NCBI RefSeq assembly: GCF_001758365.1
Contig: NZ_LZFO01000005.1
Span: forward strand, 1-64,000
Direction: 5' to 3'
DNA from: Clostridium acetireducens DSM 10703
Lineage (GTDB): Bacteria > Bacillota > Clostridia > Clostridiales > Clostridiaceae
Length of the DNA: 64,000 nucleotides
This document shows, in pieces, positions 44,516 to 54,657 of the stretch (its first letter is position 1; each line of letters starts with the position of its first letter). The notes under the pieces were generated by a model. That model worked only from the letters and a program-made list of their open reading frames with translations. It was not told the DNA's origin and made no database searches. The translations under genes were made by a program, and so were the position numbers.

Positions 44516-46502
44516 ATTTAAAAAAATTCCAATAGGCATATTTAATAAAATAGAACATAACAAACAGGAATTTATAAATAAATTTATTAATGATTTAGAA
44601 AATCTATTTCCAGAAACAATAAAAGATGGCATAGTAGATTTTCAAGCATTATTAGATAGATTTGGAGAATATGAAGATAGTAATAAAATAGAAAAATATA
44701 ATATGACCTGGGTTGGAAAGAAACAAGCTATAAAAGAGGCAGATGAGGATATATTAGGAAGAACATTAAAGTATGTAGAAGAAGATAGCAAAAAACCTGA
44801 AAGCACAGAAAATATCTATATAGAAGGAGATAATTTAGAAGTACTTAAACTTTTAAGACAATCCTATTACGGAAAAATAAAAATGATATACATAGATCCA
44901 CCTTACAATACAGGAAATGACTTTGTATATAAGGACGATTTTGCCATGACAGAAGAAGAATATGCAGAACTTTCAGGGGAAGTAGATGAATATGGAGAAA
45001 GATTAGTAAAAAATTCAAAAGATTCAGGAAGGTACCACTCAAATTGGCTTAATATGATGTATCCAAGACTTAAAGTAGCAAGAGATTTACTTACGGATGA
45101 TGGAGTAATATTTATCTCTATAGATGATAATGAAGTACATAATATGAAAAAAATTTGTGATGAAATATTTGGTGAGAAAAATTTTATAGGTCAAGTATCA
45201 AGAATTACGAAGAAAACTAGTGATTCAGGTCAATTTTTTGCACCTAGTATAGATTATATTTTAGTTTATAGTAAAGATATATTTAAATTATCTAATTTTA
45301 AAATTCCTTTAAGTGAAAAACAAAAGTCTGATTATAATAAAGATGATGAAAAGGGAAAATATAAAATAGTAGGTTTTTATCAAGCGTCTTTAACTTTAGA
45401 AAGATCTAGAAATGCTAGATATTATATTAAATGTCCAGATGGAACTTTATGTATTCCTCCTGAAGGAAAAAGGTGGAGATGCATAAAAGAAACTTTTGAT
45501 GAAATGTTAAAAAATAACGAAATAGAATTTATAAAAACAAAAACTTCTCCTTTATTAAATAAAAAAGGAGAACAAAGTGAATGGAATATTTATACTAAAC
45601 AATATTTAAAGGGCAGGATGAAGGAAGGTAGGGTACCTAGAAATTATATAGATAATATTCATAATGTGTTAGGTACTAGAAAATTAAAACATTTATCTAT
45701 ACCATTTAATTTTCCTAAACCAAGTAATTTAATAGAATATATAATAAGCATGGTTGATTATCAAGATGAAATAAAAGATTATATAATTTTAGACTTCTTT
45801 GCTGGTTCATCCACCACAGCACATGCAGTTATGGATTTAAATGCTGAAGATGGTGGCAATAGAAAATATATAATGGTTCAATTGCCAGAACCAACAGATG
45901 AAAAATCTGAAGCTTATAAAGTAGGATATAAAAATATAGCCGAAATAGGAAAAGAGCGCATAAGACGTGCTGGGGAGGATATAAAGAAAAAGCTAGAAGA
46001 AAAATATAATTCAGCTAGTGAAGAAGAAAGAAAATCAATGAAGAACCCAGAGGATTTAGATATAGGATTTAAAGCATTTAGAGTAGAAGATACTAATTTA
46101 AAACGAGCTAAAGATACTACTGTTGGAATGGATTTAGCAGAACTTAAAGCTTTATCAATAAAAGATGCTGAAGATTTTAATCCTCACTTTACAGATATAG
46201 ATGTAGTTTATGAAATGATATTAAAAAGACAAGATATAGATTTAACAGAGAGAATAACACTATTAGAAGATATAGGACAAAGAACCTATTTAGTAGGTTG
46301 TACTATGTTAATTTGTTTAGAAGAAGAAATTACAAAAGATATGGTAGAAAAAATAGGTAGTTTAAATGTGGATTTATCATGGATTATTATGAGAGATAGT
46401 GCTTTTGGAAATAATATAAATTTAAAGTTAAACACTGTTAAAAGATTAAGAGCTATAGTTAAAGAAAATCATAAAAAAGAACAGAAAATTTATTGGATAT
46501 AG
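44508..46502 (+). CDS. mod: Type III DNA methyltransferase (Mod)
   Basis: This 664-residue beta-class N6-adenine methyltransferase has the catalytic motif DPPYNTG at 130-136, preceded by YIEGDNLEVLKLLRQSYYGKI. The SAM-binding motif DFFAGSSTTAHAVMDLN starts at Asp429. The region between them, roughly 230-400, would contain the DNA target recognition domain. A GTG start follows TTGGAGGAA, and the gene overlaps both neighbours. It pairs with the Res subunit to methylate one strand of an asymmetric site. Confidence 0.92.
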   Translation: MDKFKKIPIGIFNKIEHNKQEFINKFINDLENLFPETIKDGIVDFQALLDRFGEYEDSNKIEKYNMTWVGKKQAIKEADEDILGRTLKYVEEDSKKPESTENIYIEGDNLEVLKLLRQSYYGKIKMIYIDPPYNTGNDFVYKDDFAMTEEEYAELSGEVDEYGERLVKNSKDSGRYHSNWLNMMYPRLKVARDLLTDDGVIFISIDDNEVHNMKKICDEIFGEKNFIGQVSRITKKTSDSGQFFAPSIDYILVYSKDIFKLSNFKIPLSEKQKSDYNKDDEKGKYKIVGFYQASLTLERSRNARYYIKCPDGTLCIPPEGKRWRCIKETFDEMLKNNEIEFIKTKTSPLLNKKGEQSEWNIYTKQYLKGRMKEGRVPRNYIDNIHNVLGTRKLKHLSIPFNFPKPSNLIEYIISMVDYQDEIKDYIILDFFAGSSTTAHAVMDLNAEDGGNRKYIMVQLPEPTDEKSEAYKVGYKNIAEIGKERIRRAGEDIKKKLEEKYNSASEEERKSMKNPEDLDIGFKAFRVEDTNLKRAKDTTVGMDLAELKALSIKDAEDFNPHFTDIDVVYEMILKRQDIDLTERITLLEDIGQRTYLVGCTMLICLEEEITKDMVEKIGSLNVDLSWIIMRDSAFGNNINLKLNTVKRLRAIVKENHKKEQKIYWI

Positions 46503-46513
46503 GAGGGGTATTT

Positions 46514-49500
46514 GTGGAAAACAAAAGAATAGAATTTGATATAGAAGAATTGCTTTATCAAAAAGAAGCAGTAAATTCTATAGTAGATTTATTTATTAAT
46601 ATTCCAAAAGTTGTTACCAATCCTATATATGGTGATAGATTAAATGTTATTAGAAAACAAACTCAAGGTTCTGGGAAATATGTTAGAAATAGAGACATAT
46701 CTTTAGGAAATAAGTTTTTAGAAAATTTAAGGTATGTTCAATTTGGAAACAATATTTTTTTAAATGACAGTGTAGATTTAGATAAAGGCATTTTAAATTT
46801 AACTGTTGAAATGGAAACTGGTACGGGCAAGACCTATGTTTATTTAAAAACTATTATGGAACTATATAAACAATATAAAGGTAGCTTTAACAAGTTTATT
46901 ATAGTAGTTCCTTCTGTAGCTATAAGGTTAGGAGTGCAAAAAAGCATAGAAATATTTAAAGATAAATTGGCAAAGGATTATGATGGAATTGATATTTCAA
47001 GTCATGTTTTAACTTTTGATGCTAATATGAAAGATCCAGTTGTTAGTGTTAGGGATAATTTTTTAGATAAAAATAAATTAAGTATTTTAATAATTAATAC
47101 TCAAGCATTTAATAGTGTTAATAATAGACTGCGTGATAGAGATGCAGAAGGTAATGTAAATGGGATTTCTGTATGGGATGAGATGAAAGAAATTCATCCT
47201 ATAATAATTTTAGATGAGCCACAAAAATTTGATGGTGGAACTTCTAAAAAAGATTTAACTAAAACCATGAAAGCTATATATGAAACAGAGCCAAGATTTA
47301 TAATTAGATATTCAGCAACCCATAGGTCAAAAATGAATTTAGTTTATGAATTAGATTCTTATGATGCCTATATAAATAAATTAGTTAAGAGAATAAGAGT
47401 AAGGTCTATAACTAGACAAGTTCCCCAAGACTTTCCCTATATTAAATACAGAGGAATGACTAAAAATAATGATGCCAGAGTGGAGATTTTTGTTAAAGAT
47501 ATTGGCAAAGAAGTAAAAGTAAAAACATTTGATATTAATAAGGATAAAGATAATATATATGAACTTTCAGGAGACTTAAAACAATATAAAGATTTTAGAT
47601 TAGTAGAAAATCCTTTTAAGGGAAAATCATTAAAGATAAATGCAAATGGAATAGAATTAGAATTAAAAGAAGGAGAAGATTATACACCTTTTGATGAAAA
47701 GGATATAATAAGACTTCAAATACGAATAGCTATAGAATCTCATTTAGAACAACAATTTAAATTATTAGATGCAGGTAAAGAGATAAAAGCTTTAAGTCTA
47801 TTCTTTATAGATGAAGTAGCAAAAGTTAGAGGAGAAGATGGGGAAGATGGAGAGTATTTTAAAATATTTGATGAAGAATATTCTAGAATAATAGAAAAAG
47901 AAAAATGGAATAGTAAGTTTGAAGAATATGGCGATTATTTTAAAAATTATAATGATGTTAAATCTGTTAGACAAGGATATTTTGCAATAGATAAATTAAA
48001 AACTAGAACAGATATAATAGAAATTGATGAAAACAAAAAATCTTATAATCAAAAGGAAAGAAGAAGTATAGAAAATGGTATAGAACTTATTCTTAATAAA
48101 AAAGAAGAATTGATTTCCTTTGATACTTCTTTAGCATTTATATTTTCCCATTCAGCACTAAGAGAAGGATGGGATAATCCTAATATATTTACTCTTTGTA
48201 CTTTAAAAAAGAGTGATAATGAAATAGCTAAAAAGCAAGAAATAGGACGAGGTTTAAGGTTACCAGTAGATATCTATGGAAAAAGGCATAAAAATGAAGA
48301 GTACAATGTTTTAACTGTTGTGGCTAATAGTAGTTATGATGAGTTTAGTAAAAGTTTACAAAACTCTTATAATGAAGAAGCAGGATTTAATAAGGAAGAA
48401 GTAAGTGCAGATATAATTTTAAAAGTATTTAAAGATGCTGGCTTAAAACCATCAGAAATAGATGCAGAATTGTCCTCAACTTTTTTAAAAGAATTAAAGG
48501 ATAATGGCATTGTAAATGCTAAAGGTGAATTAAAGAAAGATATAGAAGATAAATTAGAAAAATTAGAATTTGAAAATGAAGTATTAAATATTTATTCTAT
48601 TAAATTAAAAGAAGAAATAGTTAAAGCTATGGAGGAAAAAGGTTCTAAGAGGATTATTATAGAAGATGGTGATAAGAAAAAAGTTGTAAATAGAGAAAGT
48701 AGTTTTGTTAATGAGGATAATTTTAAAAATATAGTATTTAATTTAGGAGATAGATTATCTTATAGAACAGCTTATAGAATAAATATAAATGAAGATAAAT
48801 TTTTAAAAGAGGCTGTAAAAAATTTAAATGAATATTTTAAGTATAAAGATTTACAAGAACAATACTATTCTGTAGAGGAAGGTATGCACTATATAGATAA
48901 ATTAAAAGGTGCAGCTTATGAAGGAGCAGTTGAATTAAAGGAAAAAATAGAAGATAAATATATAAGAAACAAAAGAAGTAAACTTGAAGTGGTAGATTAT
49001 ATTATGGAAGGAACGGATTTGCCTCGTAAGAGTATTGGTGAAATATATGATACAGTAGAAAAAAAACATTTATTTAATAGCCAAGAGTATTTAGATGGAG
49101 CTTTAAATGTAATAAAATGTACTCTTTTAAATAATATAAGCGAAAGTCCAATAGAATATGATTTATTAGAAGGATATAGCTTGAATAGAACAGATATCTT
49201 TAAAATGGATACAATTATTAATACTGAGATAGGAAAAGAAAATGTATATCTATATCCAGAGGATCCAAGCAAAGAGAATATCGGAACTAAAAGAGGAATT
49301 AATAGGTACTATAAGTTTGATAGCAAAGGTGAACAAGAATTTGCTATTCAATTAGATAGAGATCCAAAGGTAAAATTATTTACTAAATTAAGTAAAGGCG
49401 GATTTATAATAGATACTCCATATGGTAGTTACACCCCTGATTGGGCTATAGTATATGAGAATAATAATAAAGATAGTTTATACTTTATTTCCGAAACAAA

Positions 49501-49657
49501 AATTGATAAGGAATTTGAAGATCTATCAGATGTGGAGCAATTAAAAATCAAATGTGGAGAAGCACACTTTAAAACTATAAGTGAAGAAACAGGAAAAGAT
49601 GTAAGTTTTAGTTGGGCAAAGTCTTATATAGATTTTAAAGAAAAAAATAATTTATAA
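46514..49657 (+). CDS. res: Type III restriction helicase-nuclease (Res)
   Basis: This 1047-residue subunit has an SF2 helicase with Walker A METGTGKTY (GTGKT at 103-107), the DEAD-type box IILDEPQKF, SATHR, and motif VI EIGRGLRLPVD. A C-terminal PD-(D/E)XK nuclease follows, with TPDWAIVYE and FISETKIDKE. It is the usual length for Res. GTG 46514 is preferred because AGGAGGGG lies at 46501-46508. With Mod it forms an ATP-dependent restriction complex. Confidence 0.92.
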   Translation: MENKRIEFDIEELLYQKEAVNSIVDLFINIPKVVTNPIYGDRLNVIRKQTQGSGKYVRNRDISLGNKFLENLRYVQFGNNIFLNDSVDLDKGILNLTVEMETGTGKTYVYLKTIMELYKQYKGSFNKFIIVVPSVAIRLGVQKSIEIFKDKLAKDYDGIDISSHVLTFDANMKDPVVSVRDNFLDKNKLSILIINTQAFNSVNNRLRDRDAEGNVNGISVWDEMKEIHPIIILDEPQKFDGGTSKKDLTKTMKAIYETEPRFIIRYSATHRSKMNLVYELDSYDAYINKLVKRIRVRSITRQVPQDFPYIKYRGMTKNNDARVEIFVKDIGKEVKVKTFDINKDKDNIYELSGDLKQYKDFRLVENPFKGKSLKINANGIELELKEGEDYTPFDEKDIIRLQIRIAIESHLEQQFKLLDAGKEIKALSLFFIDEVAKVRGEDGEDGEYFKIFDEEYSRIIEKEKWNSKFEEYGDYFKNYNDVKSVRQGYFAIDKLKTRTDIIEIDENKKSYNQKERRSIENGIELILNKKEELISFDTSLAFIFSHSALREGWDNPNIFTLCTLKKSDNEIAKKQEIGRGLRLPVDIYGKRHKNEEYNVLTVVANSSYDEFSKSLQNSYNEEAGFNKEEVSADIILKVFKDAGLKPSEIDAELSSTFLKELKDNGIVNAKGELKKDIEDKLEKLEFENEVLNIYSIKLKEEIVKAMEEKGSKRIIIEDGDKKKVVNRESSFVNEDNFKNIVFNLGDRLSYRTAYRININEDKFLKEAVKNLNEYFKYKDLQEQYYSVEEGMHYIDKLKGAAYEGAVELKEKIEDKYIRNKRSKLEVVDYIMEGTDLPRKSIGEIYDTVEKKHLFNSQEYLDGALNVIKCTLLNNISESPIEYDLLEGYSLNRTDIFKMDTIINTEIGKENVYLYPEDPSKENIGTKRGINRYYKFDSKGEQEFAIQLDRDPKVKLFTKLSKGGFIIDTPYGSYTPDWAIVYENNNKDSLYFISETKIDKEFEDLSDVEQLKIKCGEAHFKTISEETGKDVSFSWAKSYIDFKEKNNL

Positions 49658-49738
49658 GATTAAAAATCTGCTGATTTTAATCATTAGTGTAATCTGATAT
49701 TAAAATGGTATCTAGGTAACGTAAAAAATTTAAAATCA

Positions 49739-49828
49739 ATTAGTAAAATAGAAGAGAATTCTAATAAGTATATAAATTCTTATTAGAATTCTCTTTTTTT
49801 ATTAATTTATGCGTTTCCATTTTTGTAT
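49739..49828. repeat. Island-boundary repeat with strong terminator
   Basis: Positions 49739-49795 are identical over 57 bp to 62149-62205. Within them AAGAGAATTCTAATAAG pairs perfectly over 17 bp with CTTATTAGAATTCTCTT, followed here by a T run, which makes a terminator for res. The right part (49783-49828) matches the copy at 40367. The element lies at the border between the two defence cassettes. Confidence 0.9.
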
Positions 49829-49931
49829 ATTGTTTCTATTTTATATTCATACTGACAGTCAATGTCATTATAATATTATATAATTAAATTAAAGATTATG
49901 GGATATAAATATTAAAGGTAGGGGTTATTAA

Positions 49932-50531
49932 ATGGAGTATGAACATATGGACAAAAAAACGCTTATTAAAATTTTAAAACAGAAAGATGACATTTTAAAA
50001 ACACTTTGTTTAGAAAAAGAAAAATTAAATTATTATGCAAACATTGATGGTATGACTAGGGTATTAAATAGAAGAGCAGGTTTAAAATTACTAAATAAAG
50101 AACTTAATTGGTCAAAAACTAATGAGAAAAATCTTGTTATTTGTTTTGTTGATGTAGATAGGCTAAAAATGATAAATGATAACTTCGGACATGAAGAAGG
50201 AGATAAAACTTTAATATTTGTAGCAAAAATTCTAAGGGAAAGTATTAGGAAAACTGATTTTGTAATTAGAATGGGGGGAGATGAATTTTTAGTAGTATTT
50301 CCTGGCACAACAATGAAAGAAGCTGACAAAGTATGGTATAGAATTTCTAGAAAGATAAAAGCAATTAACAATAATAATAATAAATATAATTTGAGTTTAA
50401 GTCATGGATTTTATGAGTATAGTAAAGAAATACAAAGGGAAATGTCTATTAATGAATTAATACAAAAGGCTGATAAGGAAATGTATAAGAAAAAAATGAA
50501 AAAAAGAAGGAATTTGCTTACATGTGTATAA
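49932..50531 (+). CDS. GGDEF diguanylate cyclase
   Basis: This 199-residue protein has a short N-terminal coiled coil (KTLIKILKQKDDILKTL) and a complete GGDEF domain: NIDGMTRVLNRRAG, CFVDVDRLKMINDNFGHEEGD and RMGGDEFLV. No sensor domain or membrane helix is present. An active enzyme would make cyclic di-GMP. It lies right after the boundary repeat and 45 nt before a WYL regulator, so it belongs physically to the second defence cassette, though a link to defence is unproven. Confidence 0.88.
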   Translation: MEYEHMDKKTLIKILKQKDDILKTLCLEKEKLNYYANIDGMTRVLNRRAGLKLLNKELNWSKTNEKNLVICFVDVDRLKMINDNFGHEEGDKTLIFVAKILRESIRKTDFVIRMGGDEFLVVFPGTTMKEADKVWYRISRKIKAINNNNNKYNLSLSHGFYEYSKEIQREMSINELIQKADKEMYKKKMKKRRNLLTCV

Positions 50532-50576
50532 TTAATATAAATGGTAAAAAGAATTAGGAAAGGAAATATATGAAAC

Positions 50577-51563
50577 ATGCAGAGATTTAAAGCGGATGTA
50601 TTATTATCCATTTATAATGATTTACAAGAAGGGAAAATAGTTCGGAAAAATGATATAGTAAACAAATTTGATATTAATGAAAGAACTTTTTATAGATATA
50701 TAAAAGATATAAAAGATTTTGTGGAAAAACCTGATGGAGCACTAATAGGTGAGAAAGTTATAATGGATAGGAAAAAAGGAGGATATGTTCTTAAAGGAAA
50801 AAAAGAAGAAAATTTAAGCGAAAAAGAAGTTTTAGCTATTTCTAAAGTACTTTTAGAAAGTAGAGGTTTTATTAAGACAGAGATAGAAGGTATGTTTAAC
50901 AAGCTTCTTAATAATTGCATATGTGAAGATAAAGAAAATATTAAATACATTATAGGTAATGAGTTAGTTAACTATGTCTCACCACAGCATGGCAAGGAAC
51001 TTTTAGACAAGCTATGGCAAATTAGTATTGCAATAAAAGAACAAAAAATGTTAGACATTGAATATTTCAAGCTTGGTAAACATGGAAAACTTCAAAAGGA
51101 TGTTTCTAAGAAAACTTTGTACCCACAAGGATTATTATTTTCTGAATATTATTTTTATCTTATAGCTTTCATTGAAGGAAAAAGTTATAAATATCCTACT
51201 ATATATAGGGTAGATAGAATTAAGGATTTAATTGTTACCCATAGAAATTATAGAGTAGAATATAGCAAAAGATTTCAAGATGGAAAGTTCAGAAAATTAA
51301 TTCAATTTATGCAAACAGGAGATTTAGAAAGGATAAAATTTAGATTTGTAGGCGGATCAATAGAAGCAGTTTTGGATAGATTACCTAATGCTAAAATAGT
51401 AAAAGAAAAGAATGGTGAATATATAGTAGAGGCAAATATGTTTGGTAAAGGTATAAAGATGTGGCTTTTGAGTCAGGGGAAGTTTGTAGAGGTTTTAGGT
51501 TCTGATAAATTTAGGGAAGAGATGATAGAAACTATTGAAGATATGAGGAATATGTATAGGTGA
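50577..51563 (+). CDS. WYL-domain regulator of the DISARM cassette
   Basis: This 328-residue regulator has an N-terminal HTH (KNDIVNKFDINERTFYRYIKDI) and a WYL domain (LDIEYFKLGKHGKLQ, YPQGLLFSEYYFYLIAFIEG, YRVDRIKDL). The C-terminal extension ends KMWLLSQGKFVEVLGSDKF. Stand-alone WYL proteins often repress neighbouring defence operons; the DISARM-like operon begins 376 nt downstream. ATG 50577 has GGAAAGGAAA upstream. Confidence 0.85.
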   Translation: MQRFKADVLLSIYNDLQEGKIVRKNDIVNKFDINERTFYRYIKDIKDFVEKPDGALIGEKVIMDRKKGGYVLKGKKEENLSEKEVLAISKVLLESRGFIKTEIEGMFNKLLNNCICEDKENIKYIIGNELVNYVSPQHGKELLDKLWQISIAIKEQKMLDIEYFKLGKHGKLQKDVSKKTLYPQGLLFSEYYFYLIAFIEGKSYKYPTIYRVDRIKDLIVTHRNYRVEYSKRFQDGKFRKLIQFMQTGDLERIKFRFVGGSIEAVLDRLPNAKIVKEKNGEYIVEANMFGKGIKMWLLSQGKFVEVLGSDKFREEMIETIEDMRNMYR

Positions 51564-51589
51564 ATTATAGTAATTCAGGTGAAAGCAAT

Positions 51590-51649
51590 ATGAATGTAAC
51601 TTTTCAAGGCGGAAAAGTAATGTCAAAAGCTCAAATAGGGTTAAATTAA
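51590..51649 (+). pseudogene. 19-residue remnant resembling Tpx N-terminus
   Basis: ATG 51590 follows AGGTGA and encodes MNVTFQGGKVMSKAQIGLN, directly before a terminator. The first eight residues recall the start of thiol peroxidases (Tpx), suggesting a gene stub. It may also be chance. Confidence 0.3.
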
Positions 51650-51676
51650 AGGAACTGTTTAAGCGGTTCCTTTTTT
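51648..51676 (+). terminator. Terminator after WYL gene
   Basis: AAAGGAACTG pairs with CGGTTCCTTT around TTTAAG, followed by T. The interval 51677-51938 is AT-rich without a visible gene and presumably holds the promoter of the next operon. Confidence 0.88.
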
Positions 51677-51938
51677 GAATTTAAATTTCAAAAAAATTAG
51701 TAATATTTATTAAGGTAAATAAAAGAATATTTACAACAATTATTTAATTTTGAAGAATATATTACTTATACAGAATAATATGGTATATTATAAATATATA
51801 AGTAATATTGTTATGTAAAAACATAGTGTATAAATGCAAAACTAGAAGAATTAAGATGAATTTTATTTATATTATAATTAAAAGAATTATTGATTATCTA
51901 GTAAAAAATAATTATATCATATGAAATGAGTGATTATT

Positions 51939-54626
51939 ATGGAGAAATTGTCATTAATAGAGATATTAAAAGATAATATATTTTTTAAAGATAATGTATT
52001 AAATATAGATGAATATCATTTGAAAAATATTGAAGTAATTCAAGAAATGTTTAAAAATAAAAGCAAGATTAATTTATTAATTACTCCAGATAAGAAATCA
52101 ACAGAAATTTTAACATTAATAATTTTAGGTATAAATTTATATATTAAAAATTTATGCCATGAGCAAAACAATATATTAAATTACTTAAATGTAGGAGATA
52201 TAGTAATTTATAAAGGCGGAAAAGTAGAATATTTAGGTATATGTGAATTAGATGGTGAGAAAAAAATAAAGCTTAAATATAAAGGAAATAGGACTAATGG
52301 TATAAAATTGGAGGATCCTACTAGTTCTATAAGGGTAAGTGATTATTATAAACTTTCTATTTATAGAGGAGATTCAAAAGAATTAAGCACCATGTCTAAT
52401 AAAAAAAGCAATAAAAGAAATTGTAAATACATTTTAGCAGATATGTTAGATATAAAATTACAAGACTTAGGCAACATAATTAAAGAGGAAATGGTTATAG
52501 TTTATCCTAGTAAAAATAAATTGGAAGAATTACTGAAAAAAATAAAGATTAGGATTAAAAATAAAAAATATTTTTTTACTGAAGTTTTTCCTTGTAAATA
52601 TTATAGTAGTGTAGATAATAGTATGGACTTAAAAGGAAATAAATTTAAATTAAAAGAAATTTTTATTTTTACATCAAATTTAGGTGTAGCTAGAGATGTT
52701 ATACAAGAAAATAAAGAAATAAGCAATTTATTATTATTAGGTGAAGATACATATGTTAATAAAATAGAGGATTCATTAGACTTTTTATTAAAAAGAAAAA
52801 AATTAAAAAAAATATATATATTAAATACCTTTGATAAAATTAATCAATTAGATAAATTATTAGAAAGTGGTTTTGATATTCAATTAAAAGCATGGACAAA
52901 AACGATATTTTTAAAAGAAATTAATAGTCTGTATATGTTTCAAATATATTTGAAACATAAAAAAATAGACTCATTTTTAAATAGAAAAGTAGAAAATAAA
53001 ATTATAGATAAATGTACAGATATAGTAGAAAATTTATTTAAATTAAAAATTGATTTAGCAAAAGTGTTAAAGGAAGATTTTTATTGTGATAATAAAAAAA
53101 TTTTTTTAAGAATTTCTTATGGATTATTAAAAAAATTTGAAAATATTATAGTTCCTATAAAAGAGTATAATGATTTTATAATAAATAATAATTTAAATAA
53201 TTGTACAGTAGATGTGCTTATAGAAAAATTAATGTATATAGTAAAAGAAAATGAAGACTATGAAGATACTTATACAGTACTTTATAATATAAGTCAATTA
53301 ATTAAAAAATTATATGAATTAATGTATTATAAAAATCCTAAATTTAATTTTTTAAAAAGTATTAATTTAAGTTATGGAGATTTGATAATTTGTAATAGTT
53401 CTATAGAAGAAAATATATTAAAAACATATGAATTTATAAAAAATAGGTGTATAAAAGTACATTGTATAAAAAATTATAAACCTTCTAGTTTTTTAAAAAA
53501 GGTTATATTTACTGGTGTATATAATAAAAATATAAATCAATTTTATTGTTTCCATAGTTTAAACATATTTAGTTTATTATATCCATCAGAAGTATCTAAA
53601 TATAATAGAGAAGTTAATAAATTTAATAAATTATTTAATTTAATAGAAGAAAATAATAATTTAGGAAGTTCAAATGATATATTAACATTACAAAATATTA
53701 ATATAGATTACAATAAATTTATAGAAAAACGTACTATGCAGGATGATAACATAGAAAAAATAGAAAAAGAAATAGAAGAAAATTTGTATTCTAATGAAGG
53801 AGAACATAATTATACAGAGTTTTTAGAATATGATTTAGATATAGAAGATTTATTGAATATAAATATTAATAATAGTTCAAATAAACAGTTTTTAGAATAT
53901 GATACTGGAATTGTAAAGAAAAAAATAAATTTTAAAGATAAAAAGTATGCTTTATTAACTCCATTTTATAAGAGCAAATGTATTGATAATACAAATAATA
54001 GTATAGTTATAAAATATATTAATGCATTACAAATAGGTGATAAATTAATTTTTATATATGATAGAACAGAGGATGAAATAACAAAGTTGTTTTATGAAAT
54101 TATGTGTTCTGATAAATTTAAGAGTAAATATTATAAACATTATTATAACATGAAGTACTGGAAAGGCTCGTTAAAAAGGTATATAGATAGTTATTTTGGT
54201 GACTATTCACTTATAGCTTTAGAATTATCATTTTACAAAATCGATAGAACTGAACAATCTATAAAAGCATGGATTGTAAATGAAAATATAATAGGACCTA
54301 TAGAAAAAGAAGCTTATAGTGCTATTGCAAAGATAACCAATGATAAATATTTATTAGAGCATTGGGAAGAAATATATGAATCCTGTAATTTAATAAGAAG
54401 CTTAAAGACTAAACTGAAAGATAATTTTAATTCTATGGTAATTCAATCTGTTGTTAATGAAAAAAGCGAAGGGGAATTTGAAAACTTGGTATATGATGTT
54501 TTAGGAGATTTGAAAAAATATGCTGAAATAGAAGAAATTTATGACATTGAAGACGTTTCAATAAATATACCTATAAATAAGACCAATTGTATTTTAGAGG
54601 AAAAAACAGTATCTGAAATTTTTTAA
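51939..54626 (+). CDS. DrmE-like DISARM protein
   Basis: This protein of about 895 residues has a very lysine/asparagine/isoleucine-rich composition. It shows a possible degenerate ATPase-like start (INLLITPDKKSTEILTLIIL) and no other named motif that I can see. The call rests on position: it directly precedes DrmA and DrmB homologs, the place and size of DrmE in class 2 DISARM. ATG 51939 is used; a GTG at 51930 overlaps the likely ribosome binding area. It is one of the most AT-rich genes of the window, fitting recent transfer. Confidence 0.5.
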   Translation: MEKLSLIEILKDNIFFKDNVLNIDEYHLKNIEVIQEMFKNKSKINLLITPDKKSTEILTLIILGINLYIKNLCHEQNNILNYLNVGDIVIYKGGKVEYLGICELDGEKKIKLKYKGNRTNGIKLEDPTSSIRVSDYYKLSIYRGDSKELSTMSNKKSNKRNCKYILADMLDIKLQDLGNIIKEEMVIVYPSKNKLEELLKKIKIRIKNKKYFFTEVFPCKYYSSVDNSMDLKGNKFKLKEIFIFTSNLGVARDVIQENKEISNLLLLGEDTYVNKIEDSLDFLLKRKKLKKIYILNTFDKINQLDKLLESGFDIQLKAWTKTIFLKEINSLYMFQIYLKHKKIDSFLNRKVENKIIDKCTDIVENLFKLKIDLAKVLKEDFYCDNKKIFLRISYGLLKKFENIIVPIKEYNDFIINNNLNNCTVDVLIEKLMYIVKENEDYEDTYTVLYNISQLIKKLYELMYYKNPKFNFLKSINLSYGDLIICNSSIEENILKTYEFIKNRCIKVHCIKNYKPSSFLKKVIFTGVYNKNINQFYCFHSLNIFSLLYPSEVSKYNREVNKFNKLFNLIEENNNLGSSNDILTLQNINIDYNKFIEKRTMQDDNIEKIEKEIEENLYSNEGEHNYTEFLEYDLDIEDLLNININNSSNKQFLEYDTGIVKKKINFKDKKYALLTPFYKSKCIDNTNNSIVIKYINALQIGDKLIFIYDRTEDEITKLFYEIMCSDKFKSKYYKHYYNMKYWKGSLKRYIDSYFGDYSLIALELSFYKIDRTEQSIKAWIVNENIIGPIEKEAYSAIAKITNDKYLLEHWEEIYESCNLIRSLKTKLKDNFNSMVIQSVVNEKSEGEFENLVYDVLGDLKKYAEIEEIYDIEDVSINIPINKTNCILEEKTVSEIF

Positions 54627-54657
54627 ATAAATGCATTGTAGAACAGGAGGAATAATT

